64,000 nt of DNA, taken from positions 186,001 through 250,000 of the forward strand of contig NZ_JPWF01000001.1 in the NCBI RefSeq assembly GCF_003326675.1, written 5' to 3'. The translations under genes and the position numbers were made by a program. Within the stretch, counting starts at the first letter, position 1. Each line of letters starts with the position of its first letter. Source of the DNA: Thalassospira profundimaris. Its GTDB lineage: Bacteria; Pseudomonadota; Alphaproteobacteria; Rhodospirillales; Thalassospiraceae. The notes beneath the pieces are model-generated. The model had not been told where the DNA came from, ran no database searches, and saw nothing but the letters and a program-made list of their open reading frames with translations. Positions 7,931-16,395 of the stretch are shown in pieces.

Positions 7931-9262
7931 CTAAGGCAATGCGTTCTGTGTAATCACATTGCGCATAAATTCATAGGATGCCTTCGGGGTACGTTTGTGG
8001 GTGTCATAATCAACATGAACAAGGCCAAAGCGTTTTTCGTAGCCATAGGCCCACTCGAAATTATCAAGCAATGACCATGGCATATAGCCCTGAACATTGG
8101 CGCCTTCAGAGATTGCCCGCAAAAGAGCCCCCAGATATTCGGTGTAATAGGATATGCGATCCTGATCGTTGATATGACCGTTATGGCCGGGAATATCGGT
8201 AAAGGCACCGCCATTCTCGGTCACGAAAACTGGTGGATTGCCGTAATTTTCCTGAAGAATCTTCATCGTGCGATAGAAGCAATCTCCGTCAATCGCCCAG
8301 CCCATTTCGGTTCGGCGGAAATATTTTGGCGGTTCGGCATGCTGGAACGGCCAGGCTTTGCCTTCGGCGGCCTGGATGTAGCTTGGGAAATACTGGTTCA
8401 GTCCCTGAAAATCGACATTGGTACGGATATCGTCAAGGTCGTTGGCGTGAATATGGGGCTCCATCCGATCCATGATCAGTTCGGGATAGCGCCCGTAATA
8501 AACCGGATCAAGGAAGGCGCCATTCCACTTGGCTTCGAACAGATCGATCAGATGTGCATCCTGTTCGCGCCGGTGTGGCAGGGTATATCCCTTGTGCATT
8601 GGCAAGACAAAACCGACCGGTGCGTCGGGATAATGGTGCTTGATGATGCGGGTAGCGCGCGCATGACACAGATTAAGGTGGTGTGTGACCCGCATGGCGG
8701 CACGCGGATCGGTAATGCCCGGCGCGTGTCGACCTTCTTCATGGCCGACCCAGGCCACGACATTTGGTTCGTTGAAGGTTACCCAGGCCTTGACGCGATC
8801 ACCAAGTCGGGTCACCAGAAGTTCCGTATATTCCCCGAACCAGTCGACAATGTCGCGGTTGGTCCAGCCGCCACGATCCTGCAAGGCCTGCGGCAAATCC
8901 CAGTGATACAGGCAAAGCCAGGGATCAACACCGCGTTCGATCATGCCATCAATCAGGCGACTGTAGAAATCAATCCCGGTTTCATTGATCTTGCCGGTCC
9001 CATCGGGCAGGACGCGCGGCCACATGACAGAAAACCGGTAATGCCGTGCACCAAGCCCCTTGATCAGATCAAGGTCTTCTTCCCAGCGGTGATAGTGATC
9101 GCAGGCAACTCGACCATTGTCGCCATTGGCGACGCGTCCCGGTGTGTCGCAATATATGTCCCAGATGCTGTCGCCGCGCCCGTCATTCGCAGCGCCGCCT
9201 TCGATTTGATAGCTTGAGGTGGAGACACCCCAGCGAAACCCGTCGGGGAATGATTTTGTCAT
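7931..9262 (-). CDS. beta-glucosidase, glycoside hydrolase family 1
   Basis: A 443-residue GH1 enzyme that hydrolyses beta-linked glucosides with retention. The acid/base glutamate is E165 in T-F-N-E-P-N and the nucleophile is E349 in V-T-E-N-G-G. The N-terminal signature F-R-W-G-V-S-T-S-S-Y-Q-I-E-G-G is intact. No signal peptide is present, so it acts in the cytoplasm on imported sugar. The start is ATG 9262, preceded by AAGGAA; the longer open frame upstream runs through the operators and promoter and is not coding. It is divergent from the sugar ABC operon and shares its operators. Cellobiose or another short beta-glucoside is the likely substrate. Confidence 0.93.
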   Translation of the reverse strand: MTKSFPDGFRWGVSTSSYQIEGGAANDGRGDSIWDIYCDTPGRVANGDNGRVACDHYHRWEEDLDLIKGLGARHYRFSVMWPRVLPDGTGKINETGIDFYSRLIDGMIERGVDPWLCLYHWDLPQALQDRGGWTNRDIVDWFGEYTELLVTRLGDRVKAWVTFNEPNVVAWVGHEEGRHAPGITDPRAAMRVTHHLNLCHARATRIIKHHYPDAPVGFVLPMHKGYTLPHRREQDAHLIDLFEAKWNGAFLDPVYYGRYPELIMDRMEPHIHANDLDDIRTNVDFQGLNQYFPSYIQAAEGKAWPFQHAEPPKYFRRTEMGWAIDGDCFYRTMKILQENYGNPPVFVTENGGAFTDIPGHNGHINDQDRISYYTEYLGALLRAISEGANVQGYMPWSLLDNFEWAYGYEKRFGLVHVDYDTHKRTPKASYEFMRNVITQNALP

Positions 9263-9310
9263 GTTTGCTTCCTTGCCCTGATCGGATGTTCTTATTGAAT
9301 GCATCCAAAA

Positions 9311-9324
9311 TCGTAACGTTACGA
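9311..9324. promoter_or_regulatory. LacI-family operator O1 (glucosidase side)
   Basis: TCGTAACGTTACGA, a 14-bp perfect palindrome with a central CG, 49 bp upstream of the glucosidase start. It is identical in core to the second site at 9421-9434, about ten helical turns away. Confidence 0.8.
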
Positions 9325-9385
9325 AAATTTTGGCAAAAAAATATGATTGCCGTTCTTTTCCTCTATTATCATTGGGTTTTGTCGA

Positions 9386-9414
9386 TTGACAAGGGCGAAT
9401 AAACGGCTTATCAA
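9386..9414 (+). promoter_or_regulatory. sigma-70-type promoter of the sugar ABC operon
   Basis: TTGACA (9386-9391), a 17-bp spacer and TATCAA (9409-9414). The expected transcription start falls inside the operator at 9417-9438, so a bound repressor would block initiation directly. Confidence 0.7.
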
Positions 9415-9416
9415 AA

Positions 9417-9438
9417 AAAATCGTAACGTTACGATTTT
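9417..9438. promoter_or_regulatory. LacI-family operator O2 (transporter side)
   Basis: A 22-bp perfect palindrome: the core TCGTAACGTTACGA (9421-9434) flanked by AAAA on the left and TTTT on the right. It begins two bases after the -10 element of the promoter at 9386-9414. Confidence 0.85.
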
Positions 9439-9490
9439 CAATCAAGAAAAAGTCGGGCGTGAACGTATCCATTAGGGAGGTACATCCGTT

Positions 9491-10735
9491 ATGAAGAAAT
9501 TTTCCAAAGTCGCAGCCCTTGCGGCATTTCTGAGCGCAGGTGTTTCTGCCGGTGCGCTTCATGCCCAAACAGCCGAAGTCCTGCATTGGTGGACATCGGG
9601 CAGTGAACAGGCCGCCCTTGCCGAAGTACGCAAAGTATTTGAGGCAAGCGGTGGCGAATGGGTCGATACGCCGATTGCCGGCGGCGGTAACGCCCGTGCG
9701 GCGGCCGTGAACAGAATGCTTGGCGGTGATCCGGCGGCTGTTTTCCAGTTCTCAATCGGCCAGCAGTTGCGTGAATTGGCTGATCAGGGGCTTTTGGCCA
9801 ACGTTGACAAGATCGCAAGCGAAGAACATTGGGACGACAAACTGCCGCCGCTGATCGTCAAGGCAGCAAAATATGACGGCGACTATATCGCTGCACCAAT
9901 CAACATCCACGGCGAAAACTGGATGTTCTATAACAAGGCCGCCCTTGAAAAGGCTGGTGTGGATGTCCCCAAAAGCTGGGATGATTTTGTTGCCGCAGCC
10001 AAGAAGCTTAAAGATGCAGGTGTTACGCCGATTGGCCTTGGTGGTCAGCCCTGGCAGGAACGGATCATGTTTAACAGCGTCCTTCTGGGCGTTGCCGGGC
10101 GTGAATTCTATGCCAAGCTTTACAGCACGCTTGATGATGATCTTCTTGATTCCGATACCATGCGCAAGGTGTTCGAAACCTTTGCCGCGCTGAAGCCCTT
10201 TGTCGATGAAGGCAGCCCGGGCCGCAACTGGAACGAGGCGACCAACATGGTGATCAAGGGTGATGCTGCGTTCCAGTTTATGGGTGACTGGGCCAAGGGT
10301 GAAATCATTGCTGCGGGGATCGAACCGGGCACAACGGTTGGATGTTCTTTCGCCCCGGCGATTGATACGGCCTATATCATGACTGTGGATGCCTTTGCCT
10401 TTTCGGCAATGGATGGCGAAGAAGCAACTCCGGCACAGATCAAGATGGCCCATGTGATGCTTGAACCCGACGTGCAGATTGCCTTTAACAAGAAAAAGGG
10501 ATCGATCCCTGCTCGTCTGGATGTGCCCGCAGACAGCTTTGATATCTGCGCACAAACCGCGATCAAGACCCTTCAGGACAAGAAAACCCACCTTGTCAGC
10601 ACCGGGCTTTTTGGCGTGCCAAGTGCGGTTTCGGGCGCAATTGATGACAGTATCTCGAATTTCTGGAACAGTACGGATATGAGCCCGGCAGAGGGTCAGG
10701 CGCAGTTCCATCAAGCGATCTCCAACGCCAAATAA
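9491..10735 (+). CDS. sugar ABC transporter, periplasmic binding protein (CUT1)
   Basis: A 414-residue extracytoplasmic binding protein with a signal peptide (about residues 1-26, ending A-L-H-A-Q). The mature start V-L-H-W-W-T-S-G-S-E-Q-A-A-L resembles glucose/mannose-type CUT1 binding proteins. It captures sugar in the periplasm and delivers it to the two permeases encoded next. RBS GGGAGGT lies just upstream of ATG 9491. It is first in an operon under the LacI-type operators and opposite a beta-glucosidase, so a beta-glucoside or glucose is the likely ligand. Confidence 0.9.
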   Translation: MKKFSKVAALAAFLSAGVSAGALHAQTAEVLHWWTSGSEQAALAEVRKVFEASGGEWVDTPIAGGGNARAAAVNRMLGGDPAAVFQFSIGQQLRELADQGLLANVDKIASEEHWDDKLPPLIVKAAKYDGDYIAAPINIHGENWMFYNKAALEKAGVDVPKSWDDFVAAAKKLKDAGVTPIGLGGQPWQERIMFNSVLLGVAGREFYAKLYSTLDDDLLDSDTMRKVFETFAALKPFVDEGSPGRNWNEATNMVIKGDAAFQFMGDWAKGEIIAAGIEPGTTVGCSFAPAIDTAYIMTVDAFAFSAMDGEEATPAQIKMAHVMLEPDVQIAFNKKKGSIPARLDVPADSFDICAQTAIKTLQDKKTHLVSTGLFGVPSAVSGAIDDSISNFWNSTDMSPAEGQAQFHQAISNAK

Positions 10736-10818
10736 GGCGAAATTCCAGAGACTTTGCAGGGATGTGCCGCTGATTGTCGCGTGATGCGCAACAGCGGCGC
10801 CTTTACAAAGAAGCGAGT

Positions 10819-11775
10819 ATGTCGATGACCGATCCGGCACAAGGTGTGTTGCAGGGTTCTGTTACGCAGCAGGAAAACCAGCAAGAAGGCAGGCGGCGCT
10901 GGCGTCCGCAATGGACCGCCAGAATGGCGCTGATCCCTGCCATGGCGATTACGATTTTCTGTTTCTACGGGTTCATTATCTGGACATTCGTGATCTCACT
11001 GACGCGATCACGGTTGCTACCGGTTTATAAATTTACCGGGTTTGATCAATATGCCCGTCTGTTTGCCAACGAACGGTGGTGGACAGCAATGGGAAACCTG
11101 GCAATTCACGGCTTTCTGTTTATTGGGGGATGCATTGTTTTCGGGTATTTGCTGGCCATTCTGATAGATCGCGGGGTCAAGGCAGAAGGCCTGTATCGCA
11201 CGGTTTTCATGTTGCCGCTTTCGATGTCGTTCATTGTGACCGGCGTGATCTGGCAATGGGTTATGAATCCGGGGCTTGGGCTTCAGGAAGCGGTTCGTGC
11301 GCTGGGCTGGGCCGGGTTTGAATTTAACTGGATCGTGCGACCGGACCGGTCCATTTACACACTTGCCATTGCCGGGATCTGGCAGCAGGTCGGGTTGTGT
11401 ATGGCGCTGTTTCTGGCCGGTCTTCGCAATATTGATCCCAATATCTGGAAGGCAGCGCGTGTTGACGGCATTCCGGTCTGGCGGGTCTATTTGCACATCA
11501 TTACCCCGATGATGCGCGCAGTGTTCTTCACGGTCTTCATCCTGATGAGCGCGATTGTCATGAAGGCCTTCGATCTGGTTGTTGCCCTGACCGGGGGCGG
11601 ACCCGGGTTTTCATCAGATCTTCCGGCGCGATTCATAGTTGATCACATTTTGAACCGTCAGGAGCTGGGGCTTGGCGCGGCCGGGGCGTTTGTCCTGCTT
11701 TGCACCGTGATTGCCGTGATAGCGCCCTACATCTATTTCGAGCTGCAAAAAGAACGCAGCGGTCGGGGGCATTGA
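10819..11775 (+). CDS. sugar ABC transporter permease 1 (MalF-like)
   Basis: An inner-membrane permease of 318 residues with about six transmembrane segments. The EAA loop that contacts the ATPase reads W-K-A-A-R-V-D-G-I-P-V-W-R-V-Y-L-H-I-I-T-P. ATG 10819 is preferred, with AAAGAAG upstream; the frame extends further only through a TTG codon. The N-terminal cytoplasmic tail is basic. Its stop overlaps the start of the second permease, indicating translational coupling. Confidence 0.9.
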   Translation: MSMTDPAQGVLQGSVTQQENQQEGRRRWRPQWTARMALIPAMAITIFCFYGFIIWTFVISLTRSRLLPVYKFTGFDQYARLFANERWWTAMGNLAIHGFLFIGGCIVFGYLLAILIDRGVKAEGLYRTVFMLPLSMSFIVTGVIWQWVMNPGLGLQEAVRALGWAGFEFNWIVRPDRSIYTLAIAGIWQQVGLCMALFLAGLRNIDPNIWKAARVDGIPVWRVYLHIITPMMRAVFFTVFILMSAIVMKAFDLVVALTGGGPGFSSDLPARFIVDHILNRQELGLGAAGAFVLLCTVIAVIAPYIYFELQKERSGRGH

Positions 11776-12632
11776 TGATGCGATACAATCGACTTGCCCT
11801 TTACGGATTGTTGTCTGTGGCGGCCATCATGATCCTGTTGCCGGTTTTCATCATGGTTTCGACATCGTTGAAATCGATGGATGAAATCCGCAATGGCAGC
11901 ATCTTTACCCTGCCCGTCGATCCGGGTTTTGCGGCTTGGGGAAAGGCGTGGTTTGGTGATTGTGCCAAAACGCTCGGCGATACATGTGGTGGTCTTTCGT
12001 CTTCTTTCATGACCTCGGTCAAAATTGTTATTCCGGCCCTGTTCTTGTCGGTGGGACTTGGTGCTGTCACCGGCTATTCCCTTGCCGCCTGGAAGATGAA
12101 AGGCGCGAATGTGATGTTCGCAGCCCTTCTGGTTGGCATGTTTATTCCGCCACAGGTCACCCTTTATCCCCTGATCATCATGATCCGGGAGCTGGGGATA
12201 TTTGGCACTATTCCCGGTTTGATTCTTGTGCATGTGATCTGGGGCGTTGCCTTTACCACCATGATGTTTCGTAACTTCTTCAAGACGGTCCCGCAGGATT
12301 TGCTTAAGGCCGCCCGGATCGACGGTGCCGGGTTCTGGCCCCTGTTCTGGCATGTGATGTTGCCGCTTTCGCTGCCGATCCTGGGCGTCGCCATGATTTT
12401 GCAATTTACCTATATCTGGAACGATTTCCTTCTGGGCCTGACCTTTGGCGGGCGGGCGGGACAGCCGATGACAGTTGCGCTTAACAACCTTGTCGGATCG
12501 CAATTTGGCGAGAAGGAATACAATGTCGATATGGCTGCGACCATGCTGACAGCTTTGCCCACACTGGCGGTTTATCTGCTTTCCGGGCGGTTGTTTGTGC
12601 GCGGGATTGCCGCAGGCGCAGTGAAAGGATGA
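11775..12632 (+). CDS. sugar ABC transporter permease 2 (MalG-like)
   Basis: A 285-residue permease forming the transmembrane pore with permease 1. Six hydrophobic segments are visible, and the EAA loop reads L-L-K-A-A-R-I-D-G-A-G-F-W-P-L-F-W-H-V-M-L-P. A periplasmic insert with two cysteines (G-D-C-A-K-T-L-G-D-T-C-G-G) lies near residues 60-70, a feature seen in some glucose-type CUT1 permeases. The start ATG 11775 overlaps the upstream stop; ATG 11778 is also possible. Confidence 0.9.
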   Translation: MMRYNRLALYGLLSVAAIMILLPVFIMVSTSLKSMDEIRNGSIFTLPVDPGFAAWGKAWFGDCAKTLGDTCGGLSSSFMTSVKIVIPALFLSVGLGAVTGYSLAAWKMKGANVMFAALLVGMFIPPQVTLYPLIIMIRELGIFGTIPGLILVHVIWGVAFTTMMFRNFFKTVPQDLLKAARIDGAGFWPLFWHVMLPLSLPILGVAMILQFTYIWNDFLLGLTFGGRAGQPMTVALNNLVGSQFGEKEYNVDMAATMLTALPTLAVYLLSGRLFVRGIAAGAVKG

Positions 12633-13717
12633 CGGGAATGAACGGCGTTGAACTTCGCAATGTAACCAAGGCCTATGCCGGGCTGACGGTGATGGAAGAT
12701 ATCAATCTTGAAATTGCCGACGGTGACTTCCTTGTGCTGCTTGGCCCGTCAGGATGTGGCAAATCGACCCTTCTGAATATGATTGCTGGTCTGGAACCGA
12801 CAACCGGCGGGGCCATTCATATCAATGGGCGTGATGTTACGGATTTGGAACCCGATGAGCGTGATATTGCCATGGTGTTTCAATCCTATGCCCTTTATCC
12901 GACCATGTCGGTGCGGCGAAATATCGGTTTCGGTCTGAAAATGCGGGGCATGCCCAAGGACGAGATCGAAACACGGGTTGCTGAAGTTGGCGAACTTTTG
13001 CAGATCACCCCTCTTTTGGATCGCAAGCCATCGCAGCTTTCCGGCGGGCAGCAACAGCGTGTGGCAATTGGCCGTGCACTGGTACGTGAACCATCTGTAT
13101 TCCTGTTTGACGAACCGCTTTCAAATCTTGATGCCAAATTGCGCGCAGATATGCGGATCGAGTTGAAACGCCTGCATGAACGGCTTGGCCGGACGATTGT
13201 CTATGTTACGCATGATCAGATTGAGGCGATGACATTGGCGACCAAGGTTGTTGTTCTTGATAAGGGCCGCATTCAGCAGGTTGATACACCTGAAAATGTC
13301 TATCGCAGACCGGCAAACCGCTTTGTGGCAAGCTTTGTCGGGGCGCCGACCATGAATTTTGTTGATGGCAAGCTGGCGCAAAATGGCGAAGACATCGTGT
13401 TTGACAGCGGGGCCGGCTGTTTGCCGCTGATCAATGTACCGATCGAGGCGCGTGATCTGGTCGGACGGCAAATGACACTGGGTGCGCGGCCTGAACATAT
13501 GTTGTTTGACGATACCGGGATTTCTTCGCGTGTGTTGTTGGCAGAACCCACTGGACCGGATCAATATGTCCGCCTTGCGGTTGCTGGCGCGGAACTGACG
13601 GCGCGCAGTGGTCCGGAACAGATTTTCAGATCAGGTGCAGATACCAGAATTCTGGTCGACGGCGCACGGATGTCGCTGTTTGATCCACAAAATGGTCAGG
13701 CACTTCTTCGGGCATAG
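12629..13717 (+). CDS. sugar ABC transporter ATP-binding protein (MalK/UgpC-like)
   Basis: A 362-residue ATPase energising the sugar transporter. Walker A is G-P-S-G-C-G-K-S-T, the signature is L-S-G-G-Q-Q-Q-R-V-A-I-G-R-A-L, Walker B is V-F-L-F-D-E-P-L-S-N-L-D, and the switch histidine follows in V-T-H-D-Q. The C-terminal third is the TOBE/MalK-type regulatory domain (G-A-R-P-E-H-M). Start and upstream stop overlap by four bases. It ends the operon, and a hairpin terminator follows. Confidence 0.92.
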   Translation: MTGMNGVELRNVTKAYAGLTVMEDINLEIADGDFLVLLGPSGCGKSTLLNMIAGLEPTTGGAIHINGRDVTDLEPDERDIAMVFQSYALYPTMSVRRNIGFGLKMRGMPKDEIETRVAEVGELLQITPLLDRKPSQLSGGQQQRVAIGRALVREPSVFLFDEPLSNLDAKLRADMRIELKRLHERLGRTIVYVTHDQIEAMTLATKVVVLDKGRIQQVDTPENVYRRPANRFVASFVGAPTMNFVDGKLAQNGEDIVFDSGAGCLPLINVPIEARDLVGRQMTLGARPEHMLFDDTGISSRVLLAEPTGPDQYVRLAVAGAELTARSGPEQIFRSGADTRILVDGARMSLFDPQNGQALLRA

Positions 13718-13802
13718 TTTGCCTAAGCGGGTCGTAACCGGTTTTGGCAAGGACAGATCCCCGGGTTGTATCTCTTTTGCATCAAGTGATCACAGTTTGC
13801 GG

Positions 13803-13830
13803 CGGCGGGGCATGATTGCTCCGCCGTTTT
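13803..13830 (+). terminator. terminator of the sugar ABC operon
   Basis: CGGCGGGGC (13803-13811) pairs with GCTCCGCCG (13818-13826) around ATGATT, with one G-U pair, followed by TTTT. Confidence 0.65.
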
Positions 13831-13840
13831 GCAAAGGCGG

Positions 13841-14401
13841 TTAGCGTTTCATCATTGGCTCGGCAAGGGCGCTGTCGGAAAACAGGGGATAGCGGCTTGC
13901 GGCCTTGGGCAACTGGTAATGCCACCATTCGTGATCATAGTATTCGAACCCAGCACTGACCATGATGCCAAGCAGAAGCAAGCGGTTTGCTTCTGCCTCC
14001 TTGGAGATCAGTTCAGACCCGTGATAGGAACGGCTATGCATTTCGTCAAACCCTGCCCCCATATCCAGTTCCTTGCCGTTTTGATCAATCAGGGTTAGAT
14101 CAATGGCCACACCACGGCCATGTGGCGATCCGAAATCCGGATTGGCGACGAAATCGGGGTTGGGCGAATGGTTCCAAAGCGCACGTTGTGCTTCCTGGGG
14201 CCGAAATGCATCAAGGATGCGCAGCTTTACCCCTTGGCGTTTCGCCATGGCAGCAGCCTTTTTCAGGCAAGCAGCCGCATCCGCGTGAAGATAGCAGGCA
14301 GGTCGTGTATAAATTGGTGCCCCGGTGAGATTGCGATCCGTGGCATAGACGATATCAATTTCGACATCATATTCAGAAGGCGTAATTTCGACCAGCGCCA
14401 T
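13841..14401 (-). CDS. ddpX: D-alanyl-D-alanine dipeptidase (VanX/DdpX family)
   Basis: A 186-residue zinc peptidase that splits D-Ala-D-Ala. The zinc-binding motif S-P-H-G-R-G-V-A-I-D and the second site E-W-W-H-Y-Q-L, holding the catalytic glutamate and last zinc histidine, are intact. A conserved arginine occurs in D-A-F-R-P-Q-E-A. No clear signal peptide is visible, so it is probably cytoplasmic and recycles peptidoglycan dipeptide rather than conferring vancomycin resistance. No vanH or vanA ligase is nearby. ATG 14401, with GGGAG ten bases upstream, is preferred over an in-frame GTG at 14431. It diverges from tsaB with almost no intergenic space. Confidence 0.85.
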   Translation of the reverse strand: MALVEITPSEYDVEIDIVYATDRNLTGAPIYTRPACYLHADAAACLKKAAAMAKRQGVKLRILDAFRPQEAQRALWNHSPNPDFVANPDFGSPHGRGVAIDLTLIDQNGKELDMGAGFDEMHSRSYHGSELISKEAEANRLLLLGIMVSAGFEYYDHEWWHYQLPKAASRYPLFSDSALAEPMMKR

Positions 14402-14420
14402 CGCCGGAGGCTCCCTGTTC

Positions 14421-15218
14421 TTGTCGTTCACCGATTACATAAAGAAGATGCTGACTGGACAGTCGCGATCATCAGATAGCGCAGATCATAGTGCATCGCA
14501 AACATCGTCGCGCAGTTCCGAGAAATCAGGACCAACGATTCTGGCAATTGATACGGCATCCACGTCGCTTTCGACGGCGGTGCTGATCAATGGCGAGGTC
14601 AAGGGCGAACTTTATGAGGATATGGAACGTGGACAGGCCGAAAATCTGATGGGCTTTATCGCCCGCAGTCTTGAGACGGCCAAAGTCAGTTTTGACGATA
14701 TCGATGGTATTGCAGTGACGGTCGGGCCAGGTGCCTTTACCGGAATGCGGATCGGGCTTGCAACCGCACGCGCCCTTGGTCTGGCGCGCAAGATACCTGT
14801 GGTCGGTGTCAGTTCGCTTGAAGCTGTGGCTTATGGTGTTTCCGAACGCGACCAGCAGGGGCGCAATATTTTGGTGGCCCTTGATAGCAAGCGAAACGAG
14901 ATTTTTGCACAGGCCTTTGATGGCAAAAAGCGTCCGCTAAGTACGCCAGAATGCGTTGCCCCGCGTCAGGCCCTGATGATGGCGCCGCCGGGGGATACGC
15001 TTTTGGCAGGCGACGCTACCCCGCGCCTTTTGACCGCTGCGGCCCATGCACCCGATGCGTTTTATGATTGCACGGCACCGGGTTTGCCCCGTGCGGGCAA
15101 TGTTGCCCGGATTGCCGCCGAACGCTGGGAAGATGGTAGTAATCTTGCCCCGGTTCCGATGTATTTGCGTGCCCCGGATGCGCGGCGTATCGAAGATCAG
15201 GGGCCGCGTAAAAAGTAA
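14421..15218 (+). CDS. tsaB: tRNA threonylcarbamoyladenosine biosynthesis protein TsaB
   Basis: TsaB is the partner of TsaD in attaching threonylcarbamoyl to A37 of ANN-decoding tRNAs. The ASKHA-type core starts at I-L-A-I-D-T-A-S-T-S-L-S-T-A-V and continues with G-P-G-A-F-T-G-M-R-I-G-L-A-T-A-R-A-L. About 38 polar residues rich in Ser and Asp precede the core, more than usual. TTG 14421 has GGAGG ten bases upstream; ATG 14448 is the alternative and still leaves about 29 extra residues. It is coupled to rimI by overlapping stop and start (TAATG), a common pairing. Confidence 0.9.
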   Translation: MSFTDYIKKMLTGQSRSSDSADHSASQTSSRSSEKSGPTILAIDTASTSLSTAVLINGEVKGELYEDMERGQAENLMGFIARSLETAKVSFDDIDGIAVTVGPGAFTGMRIGLATARALGLARKIPVVGVSSLEAVAYGVSERDQQGRNILVALDSKRNEIFAQAFDGKKRPLSTPECVAPRQALMMAPPGDTLLAGDATPRLLTAAAHAPDAFYDCTAPGLPRAGNVARIAAERWEDGSNLAPVPMYLRAPDARRIEDQGPRKK

Positions 15219-15748
15219 TGTCCGCCTCTTCTTCGCAACATCCTGTGCGTCAGATTGAACTGGTTGCCCTGACTGCTGCCTTTGCGCCGGTCGCAGCCGC
15301 CCTGCATGCACAGGGGTTTGAGGATAACTGGGACGAAGATGCGATTACCCGGTTGCTTGATGTGCCCGGTGCCTTTGGCATTCTGGCATTCGAGCCGGGT
15401 GATGCGGCGCAAAACCGTGATGATGTGCCTTTGGGGTTCGTTATGATCCAGACGGTTCTGGATGAAGCTGAAATCAACACCATCGTCGTTGCAAGGGAAG
15501 CCCGCCAATGCGGGGTTGCGACAAAATTGCTTTCGGCGGTTTTTGATCGGCTTGGCGATACTGGCGTCGGGCGGTTGTTGCTTGAGGTCGCCGAGGATAA
15601 TGAATCTGCCATTGCCCTTTATCGTCAGCGCGGCTTTTCGTTCATCGGTCGGCGCAAGAAATATTATCGCCGCAAATCAGGCCGCGAAGTAGACGCGCTG
15701 GTGATGGAACGCGGGCTTGGGTCCTGTGTGCTGGGCTGGGGCGACTAG
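15218..15748 (+). CDS. rimI: GNAT N-acetyltransferase, RimI-like
   Basis: A 176-residue GNAT acetyltransferase, probably the ribosomal protein S18 N-terminal alanine acetyltransferase. The acetyl-CoA loop reads V-A-R-E-A-R-Q-C-G-V-A-T-K-L-L (Q/R-x-x-G-x-A type). The C-terminal N-E-S-A-I-A-L-Y-R-Q-R-G-F motif is also present, followed by R-K-K-Y-Y. Its position right after tsaB supports the RimI assignment. The N-terminal 25 residues are longer than in E. coli RimI. Confidence 0.85.
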   Translation: MSASSSQHPVRQIELVALTAAFAPVAAALHAQGFEDNWDEDAITRLLDVPGAFGILAFEPGDAAQNRDDVPLGFVMIQTVLDEAEINTIVVAREARQCGVATKLLSAVFDRLGDTGVGRLLLEVAEDNESAIALYRQRGFSFIGRRKKYYRRKSGREVDALVMERGLGSCVLGWGD

Positions 15749-15895
15749 CGCCAAATCCAGTTGGGACCAAGTTCGTTTGGTGGCCATGACATTACGCAAT
15801 TTGGACGCATTTAAATCTGTTATATCCACATAAAGGGTGTGGTTTTATGCATCAACCTGTTGTAGTGTAAGCCTGCATTGGAACTGGCGGTTTAT

Positions 15896-16141
15896 CTATG
15901 CCTTGCGGATGGTTAACCGGAAAGTTCCCGGTGCATCGGCGTTCTCGAGCAATTCGATGACTTCATCGCCCATCTCGGTGACCGACCGCGGGACGTTTTT
16001 CAACGGTTCCCCGGCGCCAAGCGTCACTTCAAGAACCTGACCCGGTGTCATGGTTTCAAGTTTGAGGCGGGTACGGACAAAGGTCATTGGACAGACATCA
16101 GATGTGATGTCTATTTTGTGGTCCGGGGGGGTGATGGCCAT
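15896..16141 (-). CDS. TusA-like sulfurtransferase family protein
   Basis: An 81-residue protein with the two-layer TusA fold. The N-terminal D-I-T-S-D-V-C-P-M-T-F carries the active cysteine of the C-P-x-P motif, but the second proline is replaced by threonine. It ends with the usual F-R-L-T-I-R-K strand. TusA proteins relay persulfide sulfur for tRNA thiolation or cofactor synthesis; the altered motif makes the exact role uncertain. RBS AGGAGA precedes ATG 16141. It lies convergent to rimI and divergent from fur. Confidence 0.8.
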   Translation of the reverse strand: MAITPPDHKIDITSDVCPMTFVRTRLKLETMTPGQVLEVTLGAGEPLKNVPRSVTEMGDEVIELLENADAPGTFRLTIRKA

Positions 16142-16395
16142 TTGTGTCTCCTGCCGTGGTGCGCAACTGTGAAGTAGCGCCCTTGTGCACAGGTGGCAAG
16201 GGGTTAAAACAAAGTGCCGATTTTCAGTGATTACAAGTGCTTTGGCGCGGGTGATCACGTAATGACGAATTTATCGCGAATTCAACCTTGCGATATGTGG
16301 CGGATTTTTCAATATTTAGCCACAGAGAGTAGAGAGCCTAGGGGTTAGTCCTGGCTGGGGACAGGCGGAACCGGAACCGGAAACGAGACAAGACA

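Noticed and set aside
8174..9217. 347-codon plus-strand open frame
   Set aside because: It is the reverse of the GH1 beta-glucosidase, which has intact catalytic motifs on the minus strand.
13841..14401. VanX-type vancomycin resistance
   Set aside because: No vanH or vanA-type ligase or VanRS regulators are nearby; the dipeptidase fits peptidoglycan recycling better.
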